NCBI RefSeq assembly: GCF_011764505.1 | Contig: NZ_AP022839.1 | Location: 3,633,001-3,697,000, forward strand | Direction of reading: 5' to 3' | Length of the DNA: 64,000 nt | Source of the DNA: Legionella antarctica | Lineage (GTDB): Bacteria; Pseudomonadota; Gammaproteobacteria; Legionellales; Legionellaceae | Shown here: in pieces, positions 57,491 to 64,000 of the stretch | Layout: every line of letters starts with the position of its first letter | Position numbering within the stretch: position 1 is the stretch's first letter | Program-made: the position numbers and the translations under genes | The notes under the pieces: model-generated | The model's database searches: none | What the model saw: the letters and a program-made list of their open reading frames with translations, nothing else | What the model was told of the DNA's origin: nothing

Positions 57491-57498
57491 GATAATTC
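57491..57498. repeat. 8-bp target-site duplication, right copy
   Basis: GATAATTC, identical to 55367-55374. Confidence 0.85.
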
Positions 57499-57563
57499 TT
57501 TATTAATTATCTCATTTTTGTCTGAATTAAAAAATTTTACGATTCAACTCAACTAAGGATGGA

Positions 57564-58013
57564 ATGATGAAAAAAGTCCGTTTAAAAAGCGCCCTGTTCG
57601 CCACAATTTCTTTGGTACTTGGTGGAGCAGAAGCTGCTATCCATGCTAATTCTACAGGAAGTGCTACTTTAACAGTGGTAGCTGCATCCAAAAGCACCAA
57701 ATCCACATTTACAACGTGTCGAAACACAATGCAGAACTGTCTTGTCACTCTAACTGTTATGCCCCCAAATGAGGGTTATGTGATTATTCAAAATACTTCT
57801 GATGTCGATGCCATAAACGTCCGAGCAACACTGCCTGTTGAGTTTAGTGATGTAAACCAGACATCCATCTGCGAGGTATTAAAAGCCCGCGAATCCTGCT
57901 CCCTGGCATTTGCACCAGGCTCAAACAGAACCCAACCCCACCCTCAAGCAACCATACCTGTAAAAGGAGATAATACTGGTACCGTGTTCTTCGATATGAG
58001 GGTCATAAATTAA
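57564..58013 (+). CDS. Small secreted protein, unknown
   Basis: A 149-residue protein with a signal peptide (KKVRLKSALFATISLVLGGAEA). The mature part is a short beta-rich domain (SGSATLTVVAAS-like strands, then GYVIIQNTSDVDAINVRATL) with four cysteines near CRNTMQNC and ICEVLKARESC, suggesting disulfides. The strand pattern resembles an Ig-like fold. ATG 57564 is preceded by AAGGATGG. The gene sits just beyond the IS66-like element, so its promoter may have been changed by the insertion. Confidence 0.7.
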   Translation: MMKKVRLKSALFATISLVLGGAEAAIHANSTGSATLTVVAASKSTKSTFTTCRNTMQNCLVTLTVMPPNEGYVIIQNTSDVDAINVRATLPVEFSDVNQTSICEVLKARESCSLAFAPGSNRTQPHPQATIPVKGDNTGTVFFDMRVIN

Positions 58014-58195
58014 CTATTCCATTTCTGAAAGCGAATTTATTGGTTTACTTTAGGACTATAAGATGCCGCGAGCAGATCCTGAGAGTTCCTCAGAAAAAAT
58101 GGTCGTAACTTATTGAAATAATTAATAATATAAAAATTGAATGTGCATGACGTTTATGATCAAATAGCGTTTCGAGACATTATGAGATCAACGTC

Positions 58196-59252
58196 ATGCA
58201 ACACATGAGATTATTACATAACCTATTCAAAAAGAATTACCTTTTGTGCATAAATCCCGACTTCAGAATCTATTTGATGCTAGTGAAATAGCGATTAAGA
58301 GTAACAACTTATATTTAACGGGTTTAGGAAGAGCATTATCAAATAAAAATAAAACGAGCAGCAATATCCAAAAAATTGACCGATTGTTAGGCAATAAATA
58401 TCTACAAGAGGAGCACAATGATTTACATCACGTGATGTTTACCTATTTAATCCATGAGAATTCAACGCCTTGGCTGCATATTGATTGGACCTGTATTAAC
58501 TCTACAACCAACCTTTATGCTTTACGAGCCAGTCTATCTATCTATGTCGGGTCGCTCGATTGTTATTTATGAAGAGTGCCATCTTAAAAAGAGTGAAAAT
58601 AATCATGCGACTCACCAAGGGTTTTTAAATCAACTAAAAAAGTTATTACCTCAATCCGTTAGGCCTATTATCGTTACTGATGCAGGATTTCGCGTCCCTT
58701 GGTTTCAACATATACTGGACCCTGGGTGGGATTTTGTCGGGCGATTACGTAATAAAAATTTAGTGCTCTTAGACACGTCACCAACCGGGGAATTTAGTCA
58801 CACTTTTTTTTGCAAGCTACAACAAAACCTCGGGATTTTAACTGAAAAAGGAAAAGTTCCATCGAACTTTATAGTGTATAAAGGCGCAAGTAAAAATAGG
58901 CACAAGCTTAATAAAAACAAAAAAACAGTTGCTCTGGAAAAAGCAAACTGCATTCAAGGGCCAATAAAGAACCGTGGGTTGTTGTCTCATCTCTTCATTT
59001 AAATTCAGACAACGCATGAGAATAGAAGAAAACATAAGAGATACTAAATATTCTCATTACGGCTTAGGACTTAAGAACAGCCTCTCTAAGTCACCAGCAA
59101 GATTAGCTATTTTACTACTTATTGTAGCTATCGCTACTTTTGCTGCTTGGCTTGCTGGAATAGAGACAAAATGTAGAGGAGTAGTCGCTGATTTCCAGGC
59201 TCATTCTTCCAAATTTACTCGTGTTTTATCATTAGTGTTTTTAGGGAGATAA
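58196..59252 (+). pseudogene. Decayed IS4-family (IS10-like) transposase
   Basis: Pieces of an IS10-type transposase lie in three reading frames. They are an N-terminal part ending in LIHENSTPWLHIDWTCINS, a middle part with GRSIVIYEECHLKKSENN and VRPIIVTDAGFRVPWF, and an end RIEENIRDTKYSHYGLGL carrying the catalytic glutamate. Frame changes occur near 58230, 58550 and 58990, so no intact protein is possible. Terminal repeats were not identified. It is an old relic. Confidence 0.8.
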
Positions 59253-59506
59253 GCTTTAAAAAAAGGCTTTAAAATTACAAAAAAACAATTAAATGTTGCA
59301 CTCAAAATATTACATCAAATAAATAGGGAGGCTCAATTGGAGGCTCCCATATGAAAAAAGTGAAGACCGTTCAGGAGCAGATTGCGGCATGCGGGATGTT
59401 TAGAAGAGCAACACAACCTTCCTCGTATCCATTTTTAACAGGCCCACGTTTTCTTTTTCAACCTATATGCTTATAATCAAGCATTCAATCACCCTAAAGG
59501 ACTACT
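59253..59506. other. Gene-free stretch after the IS4 relic
   Basis: AT-rich, with no frame or clear hairpin. The last 30 bases before 59507 contain CTAAAGGA as ribosome-binding site for the following gene. Confidence 0.35.
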
Positions 59507-60457
59507 ATGATTTACCCCAATATACTGACAACAATAGGACATACTCCTGTTGTCAAGATTAATCGTCTGGGCAATGACCTGGATTGCGAGCTCTATGCCA
59601 AATGTGAGTTCCTCAACCCTGGTGGCTCGATAAAAGATCGTATTGGTTATGAGATGGTAATTAATGCAGAGCGCGATGGAAAAATCAAACCTGGCTATAC
59701 ACTTATTGAGCCCACGTCTGGTAATACAGGAATAGGTATTGCTCTGGCCGCTGCCGTTTTAGGCTACAAAGCGATTATTACCATGCCAGAAAAAATGAGT
59801 CAGGAAAAACAAAGCGTACTCGAACGTCTGGGTGCAAAAATCTATAGAACCCGAACCGAAGCTGCATCGCATGATCCGGACAGCCATATTTCCTTAGCTA
59901 AAAAATTACAGGCAGAAATACCGAATTCCTATATTCTGGACCAATATGCAAATCCTAATAATCCAAACGCTCATTACTGTGGAACAGCTCAAGAAATCAT
60001 TGATGATTTCGGCAAAGATTTACACATGGTCGTAGTAGGTGTTGGCACTGGCGGAACCATTACCGGTATAGCAAAACGTCTTAAAGAATATAATCCGGCA
60101 ATTAAGATTATAGGGGTGGATCCTGAAGGTTCAATTCTTGGTGGCGGTAGTGAAATCAAACCCTACCAGGTAGAGGGCATAGGCTATGATTTTTTTCCTG
60201 ATGTACTGAATAATAGCTTGATTGATGCTTACATTAAAACGAATGATGCTGATTCGTTTCGTACAGCAAGACAGTTGATTCGCGATGAAGGATTATTAGT
60301 AGGCGGCTCCTGTGGTGCGGCCATGTGGGGTGCTTTACAGGCAGCAAAATCTCTAGGCAAAGGGAAGAAATGCCTGGTGATTTTACCCGACTCTATTCGG
60401 AATTACCTGTCTAAATTTGCTAACGATGAATGGATGAAAGTTCAGGGTTTTCTCTAA
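59507..60457 (+). CDS. Cystathionine beta-synthase-like PLP enzyme (no CBS regulatory domain)
   Basis: A 316-residue beta-family PLP enzyme. The PLP lysine is K43 in FLNPGGSIKDRIGYEM. TSGNTG binds the substrate carboxylate and GVGTGGTITGIAKRLKE is the phosphate loop. Sequence details such as EPTSGNTGIGIALAAAVLGY, YQVEGIGYDFFPDVL and LPDSIRNYLSKFANDEWM are closer to eukaryotic-type cystathionine beta-synthase than to bacterial CysK. It lacks the haem domain and the C-terminal CBS repeats. It could make cystathionine from serine and homocysteine, or cysteine from O-acetylserine; family membership is firm, reaction less so. Confidence 0.85.
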   Translation: MIYPNILTTIGHTPVVKINRLGNDLDCELYAKCEFLNPGGSIKDRIGYEMVINAERDGKIKPGYTLIEPTSGNTGIGIALAAAVLGYKAIITMPEKMSQEKQSVLERLGAKIYRTRTEAASHDPDSHISLAKKLQAEIPNSYILDQYANPNNPNAHYCGTAQEIIDDFGKDLHMVVVGVGTGGTITGIAKRLKEYNPAIKIIGVDPEGSILGGGSEIKPYQVEGIGYDFFPDVLNNSLIDAYIKTNDADSFRTARQLIRDEGLLVGGSCGAAMWGALQAAKSLGKGKKCLVILPDSIRNYLSKFANDEWMKVQGFL

Positions 60458-60507
60458 ATATTTCTTTAACCCACCCTCTTTTTAGCGGATAGGTTAATTG
60501 TCGCACT

Positions 60508-61572
60508 TTATGCAGCAGGAGTTGATGACTGGCTGGACTGGGCTTCTATACGCTCAAATAATTGATCAACCTCAATTTTATTTGTACTAATCCATCCAGC
60601 CAACGAAGTTGCCAAAAGCTCATTGATCTGTTTATTTGGACCACTAAATGATTCGATGGTCACAGGAGTTTCAGCTGCATGAGTCAATTTGGAAAAAAAT
60701 GCATTTGTATCGTCAATAACACCCCTCATGGCAGGTAAGAATTCAATATAAAAATCTATCATCTTTGCAGTGGTTAATTCTTTGCCCTTTAACATAGTCA
60801 AAAAATTCTCTCGCCATTGCAAGAAGGATTGTACCATTCGTTTATTATCTGCATCTATCAAAGTAACCATAGGAGCTATGGTACCAGTACTCTCATTACC
60901 ATCGACGACTGGTTCGGGTGGACTTATAGCCAGTTGACCTACATAAGCAAAATCGACTTTATTCTCTACTCCAGGGAAATAATGTTCTCCCTGGACCTGA
61001 AGTACTAAATCAAGTTGGGAGGCTCTAACTGAGCCATCTGTAAAAACGTCCCGCTTTCTTATCTCTTTTCCATGCTCAGTAAAAGATAACGTAATCGTTA
61101 TTCCCAATGATTGAGCAAGAGCACCAAACACACAATGGGAGAGTAGTGTAGTTGGCTTCCTCAAATATCCTTTTGACGTCATGGCATTCAGTCCGTCAAA
61201 GGCCTCGCGATAGTTTAAAGGATGAGCATAAATCTCATCAACTGCAAGTTGGCGCAACACAAAGGCCATGCATTCAACTTTTTCAGATTTCCGCGGCCCA
61301 TTGATCAGCATACCCATTCGTTCGGCTGGAGTCAGATCGGGTAGTTGCGCTTTAAATTTTGGATAATAGTCAAAAAAACGATCCAGTAACACCTTCAAAG
61401 TTGTATCATCTACACGCGGCGCATTTCGTAAACTATCGATTAATGACACAGCTAACGCATGAAACGCCTCTCCACCCACATTAATAAAACTGAGTTCGGG
61501 TGTTACCTGCGTACTATTTTGATTCGCAGGAGTTCTAGTAAAAAAACCAGTATGTCCCCCAGTACGTGTCAT
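60508..61572 (-). CDS. Hypothetical protein with a possible OTU-like fold (catalytic Cys not seen)
   Basis: A 354-residue protein without signal peptide or membrane helix. Residues 31-41 (NVGGEAFHALA) resemble the OTU N-terminal motif DGNCFFHALA but carry no cysteine. A helical part follows, then LLSHCVFGALAQSLGITITL (153-172) and LVLQVQGEHYFPGV (189-202), which matches the OTU beta-strand with a histidine (H197) before a hydrophobic residue. Legionella has several OTU-family deubiquitinase effectors with a long helical insertion of this kind. The C-terminus is Ser/Gln-rich. If OTU, it would be catalytically dead or use another residue. An unrelated fold remains possible. Confidence 0.55.
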   Translation of the reverse strand: MTRTGGHTGFFTRTPANQNSTQVTPELSFINVGGEAFHALAVSLIDSLRNAPRVDDTTLKVLLDRFFDYYPKFKAQLPDLTPAERMGMLINGPRKSEKVECMAFVLRQLAVDEIYAHPLNYREAFDGLNAMTSKGYLRKPTTLLSHCVFGALAQSLGITITLSFTEHGKEIRKRDVFTDGSVRASQLDLVLQVQGEHYFPGVENKVDFAYVGQLAISPPEPVVDGNESTGTIAPMVTLIDADNKRMVQSFLQWRENFLTMLKGKELTTAKMIDFYIEFLPAMRGVIDDTNAFFSKLTHAAETPVTIESFSGPNKQINELLATSLAGWISTNKIEVDQLFERIEAQSSQSSTPAA

Positions 61573-62008
61573 TGATGCTCTCCTACCTTGAGACTATATT
61601 TCTATTCTAATGAATCAAGATTAAGGGAATATTAACAACCTGTTTATTATTTGGCGTATTTTGGGGACTACCCTCAGCGAATTTATCGCCTGAACCCAGG
61701 GAATAACCTTCAAATGAGGCACCGTGCACTTTCTATAGTTCTCTCAATCTATTAAAAATGGTGTTTGCTTTAATTATTAGGTAACTACCTGCTCGCAATC
61801 AGATTTAGGCATTACTGTTTTTTACTCTTGATTAAAAGACTAATTTAAGTCGGGAAATATAATAGTCGCGTTCTCAAAATAAGGCTATAGTTAAAGAACG
61901 CTTTTGAAGCTAACAAAAGGCTAGGAAGTGTAATTCGGGGTAAATATGGATATTTTACAGAGAGCCATTTTCAAGACTGAACAGCTCTAATAAAAGTAGG
62001 GAGAGCGT
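61573..62008. other. Divergent non-coding region upstream of the coiled-coil gene
   Basis: 436 bases with no frame. A TATAAT hexamer is present at 61858-61863 but no -35 element is correctly spaced. Promoters in both directions are expected. No hairpin was noted. Confidence 0.35.
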
Positions 62009-62737
62009 ATGGAACATTCTCACGAAGATGATTTAATTCGTCTCAAAGAATTACTACGGCATACCGGTGAATTTGTTGCTTATTTTGAACTTGCAGAAAC
62101 TAAAATGATTGAATGGCGCGAGGAAATCGAGCAAAAAGCCACTTTGCTCAGCCAGCATTCGCAAAGGCTCCAAAATGAATTCGCATCCTTAGAAAACCTT
62201 TTATCACAAGCAGGCACTACCCGTTTTAGGGTGATTGCAGAAAAAGCTTTGTCCCAAGGAGAAATCCAACTCCAAATCATGGAAAATAGCTGCAATCAAT
62301 TTGCTGAAAATTTTCAAGACCAACAAGAGCAACTTGAATTACTTACCGCCCAATGCATCACCAAAATCGAACAACACTGCTCAAAAGCAACTGATGTTAT
62401 TGTTGGTCAGTTAGCTAAGTATGATGCGCATCAATTTCACCGTATTGCTAATGAAAGTTGCGATCATGTAGAGCGTGTTGCTAGTGATGCCGTGAGTAAA
62501 AGCAATAAACTGCTCCATTTATTCCAAATGCGATTTGGCCTCTTTGCGGTATTTACTACAGTGCTTACTGCCTTTGTAATTGTACTCTATCTAAACGGTG
62601 AACTACCTTGGGAAATGCACCATAAGGCCGTGAATGAACGTCATGCAGGCAAAGTATTGCTCCAAGCCTGGCCGAATTTAACCCTTGAAGAAAGAACAAA
62701 GATATTAAACGATGATAACCTACAACATGGTGGATAA
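62009..62737 (+). CDS. Coiled-coil membrane protein, unknown
   Basis: The 242-residue protein has a long N-terminal helical coiled coil (about 5-165) with many Gln/Glu (QNEFASLENLLSQAG, QDQQEQLELLTAQC). One membrane helix follows (FGLFAVFTTVLTAFVIVLYL, near 176-195), then a short tail (GKVLLQAWPNLTLEERTKIL). ATG 62009 is preceded by AGGGAGAG. Its end overlaps the DOT1-like gene, which is also membrane-anchored, so the two probably act together. I do not recognise a family. Confidence 0.75.
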   Translation: MEHSHEDDLIRLKELLRHTGEFVAYFELAETKMIEWREEIEQKATLLSQHSQRLQNEFASLENLLSQAGTTRFRVIAEKALSQGEIQLQIMENSCNQFAENFQDQQEQLELLTAQCITKIEQHCSKATDVIVGQLAKYDAHQFHRIANESCDHVERVASDAVSKSNKLLHLFQMRFGLFAVFTTVLTAFVIVLYLNGELPWEMHHKAVNERHAGKVLLQAWPNLTLEERTKILNDDNLQHGG

Positions 62738-63473
62738 TGTCTTGGCTTTAATAGACTCAAGAATTGGTCTGGTTTACCTGGTTATCCTGGTTATCCTAAT
62801 GGCGTTGTTTTTTTTCTTTATGCGACAAAGGAGAAGAATATTACGAATTAAGCGCTGGCAGAAAATACTTAATTTACAGGATCATCAGCACGTTTTTCAA
62901 CAATTATATCAACCGATCGATGGATTTATACTTTCCAATCTGGCACGCCAAAAGCAGAATGCAATAGAGTATACATATGGAGAAATAGAATTCTTACCCT
63001 TTATAGCACTTTTGTCTCTGGTAAAACCTGACCGCGAAACAGTTTTTTATGATCTGGGTAGCGGGATTGGCAAAGCAGTTATTGCCTGTGCCATGGTATA
63101 CCCAGTCCTTAAAAGTGTGGGAGTAGAACTGTTACCGGAATTATATCTGGGGGCCTTGGATCAGGCTAAAAAATTGGCAACGAATCTGGACTATGCTGAG
63201 AAGACAAAAAAAATTGAGTTTGTCCTGGGTAATTTTCTTGAGGTCGACCTGAAAGAGGCCACATTAATTTTTATCAATTCAACAACAATATTCGGTTCAG
63301 TATGGGAGAGTCTTTGCATACTTCTCGATAATTTACCCCAACTAAACCATGTAATTACTACCAGCAAAACGCTAATGTCCACTCATTTTTTAGTCACAAA
63401 TCACACTAAAATAGAGATGAGCTGGGGGATAGTAGAGGCCTATATCCACACTCGAAAAACAAATTTGCACTAA
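62712..63473 (+). CDS. DOT1-like SAM-dependent methyltransferase with N-terminal membrane anchor
   Basis: The 253-residue protein starts with a membrane helix (LVYLVILVILMALFFFF, about 20-36) and a basic stretch (RQRRRILRIKRWQK). A methyltransferase domain follows. Its motifs line up in order with human DOT1L: YTYGEIEF (YGE), VFYDLGSGIGKAVI (FVDLGSGVGQVVL, about 111-124), SVGVELL (GVEKA), GNFLEVDL (GDFLSEEW), LIFINSTTIFG (VIFVNNFAFG), VITTSKTL (IVSSKPF) and SWGIVEAYIH (SWTGKPVSYYLH). DOT1 enzymes methylate histone H3 Lys79. Here the substrate is unknown, and the anchor suggests a membrane-side target. It overlaps the coiled-coil gene; ATG 62727 is another start. ihfB follows with its own promoter. 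Confidence 0.82.
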   Translation: MITYNMVDNVLALIDSRIGLVYLVILVILMALFFFFMRQRRRILRIKRWQKILNLQDHQHVFQQLYQPIDGFILSNLARQKQNAIEYTYGEIEFLPFIALLSLVKPDRETVFYDLGSGIGKAVIACAMVYPVLKSVGVELLPELYLGALDQAKKLATNLDYAEKTKKIEFVLGNFLEVDLKEATLIFINSTTIFGSVWESLCILLDNLPQLNHVITTSKTLMSTHFLVTNHTKIEMSWGIVEAYIHTRKTNLH

Positions 63474-63487
63474 CTGGCTTGAAAAGA

Positions 63488-63515
63488 TTGAATAATTTTT
63501 TACCCAGTCTATACT
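63488..63515 (+). promoter_or_regulatory. Putative sigma-70 promoter of ihfB
   Basis: TTGAAT (63488-63493) and TATACT (63510-63515) are separated by 16 bases. The start codon of ihfB is about 83 bases downstream. Hexamers match consensus well, although no experimental start is known. Confidence 0.5.
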
Positions 63516-63597
63516 TATAAAACAAAGGATAAATTGTCAGCACCTGATCTGTTTTGGTAGCAGACTATTGCAAAACACGCGACAAAACGAGGTGGGT

Positions 63598-63909
63598 ATG
63601 ATTAAATCGGAACTCATTGAACACATCGCTGCTCGAATGACACATCTTACCGAGAAACAAGTAGCGGATGGAATAAATAGAATATTGGAATTAATGAGCG
63701 AAGCGCTCGTTAATGGGCAACGAATAGAAATTCGCGGTTTTGGTAGCTTCTCACTGCACTACAGGCCGCCGCGGAATGCTCACAACCCTAAAACAGGCGA
63801 AAAAGTAGTGACTGAAGCCAAGCACAGTCCCCACTTTAAACCGGGAAAAGAACTGCGCGAACGGGTGGATGCGTCACGCATGAATTGCCCTCTGCCACGT
63901 GATGAATAA
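63598..63909 (+). CDS. ihfB: Integration host factor beta subunit IhfB
   Basis: A 103-residue DNA-bending protein of the HU/IHF family. It starts [20 protein letters not shown] and contains the signature [20 protein letters not shown], with the conserved proline after R that wedges DNA, and the arms NPKTGEKV. The C-terminal [12 protein letters not shown] fits IHF beta rather than HU. I chose ATG 63598; the longer form from 63568 lacks support. It pairs with an IhfA encoded elsewhere and regulates many genes, including virulence genes in Legionella. Confidence 0.95.
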   Translation: MIKSELIEHIAARMTHLTEKQVADGINRILELMSEALVNGQRIEIRGFGSFSLHYRPPRNAHNPKTGEKVVTEAKHSPHFKPGKELRERVDASRMNCPLPRDE

Positions 63910-64000
63910 AGCGAAACTATTCGCTCTTGTTTGATTGAGCGTCAGTTTAGAGAGGAATGGACTCCCGTTTTTCATGGTCAGCTCAATTGCTGGAATTGCG

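Noticed and set aside
61858..61863. TATAAT hexamer as promoter of the coiled-coil gene
   Set aside because: The nearest -35-like sequence (TTGATT) is 24 bases away, too far for sigma-70 spacing.

Overview
The window is about 40% GC, densely coded and on a chromosome. Gene content and order fit a gamma-proteobacterium of the genus Legionella or a close relative: ubiE-ubiJ-ubiB-tatA-tatB with tatC elsewhere, ksgA-(TraI_2 protein)-apaH, ubiD-fre next to rho and trxA, a Sel1-repeat remnant, a large FAAL-PKS-NRPS gene and several effector-like genes with eukaryotic or toxin folds. This is inferred from protein content and order; no rRNA gene is present to confirm it. No tRNA, rRNA or CRISPR array was recognised.

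Layout. 0-2 kb: the end of a sensor histidine kinase, then a decayed Sel1-repeat gene. 2.3-6.4 kb: a ubiquinone and Tat operon (ubiE, ubiJ, a chimeric UbiB/UbiJ gene, ubiB, tatA, tatB). 6.7-12.2 kb: housekeeping and stress genes (alcohol dehydrogenase, arfB, msrBA, mltB) with one long inverted-repeat element. 12.5-14.2 kb: an accessory patch with a small protein carrying a 72-bp tandem repeat, a decayed cytochrome peroxidase and a probable pertussis/cholera-toxin-like ADP-ribosyltransferase. 14.3-19 kb: a four-gene MacAB-TolC-type exporter operon. 19-22 kb: apaH, a TraI_2-domain gene and rsmA. 22.1-32.8 kb: one giant FAAL-ACP-KS-AT-KR-ACP-C-C megasynthase gene, cut inside its KR domain by a 1,876-bp insertion sequence. 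Removing the IS and one 13-bp target duplication restores a single frame of 2,906 codons. 33.1-47.3 kb: mostly core metabolism (phosphohexomutase, panD, tatC, hspQ, fre, ubiD, rho, trxA, rsmE, fumC) with a secreted choloylglycine-hydrolase-family enzyme. 47.4-51.8 kb: two tandem GT39 glycosyltransferases facing a GT2-GtrA protein. 52-58 kb: a run of envelope and secreted proteins (two lipoproteins, a beta-barrel, a C1 peptidase broken by TGA, a small secreted protein) invaded by an IS66-like element with 80-bp terminal repeats, followed by a decayed IS4-type transposase. 59.5-64 kb: a cystathionine beta-synthase-like enzyme, a possible OTU-fold protein without its cysteine, a coiled-coil membrane protein coupled to a DOT1-like methyltransferase, and ihfB.

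How the genes work together. UbiE, UbiJ, UbiB and UbiD belong to ubiquinone synthesis, and the chimeric gene sits inside that operon. TatA and TatB need the separately encoded TatC. The exporter operon encodes outer-membrane channel, adaptor, ATPase and permease in that order. The strongest candidates for something undescribed are the UbiB-UbiJ chimera, the toxin-like ADP-ribosyltransferase, the membrane-anchored DOT1-like methyltransferase, and the unusual megasynthase, which now appears to be inactive.
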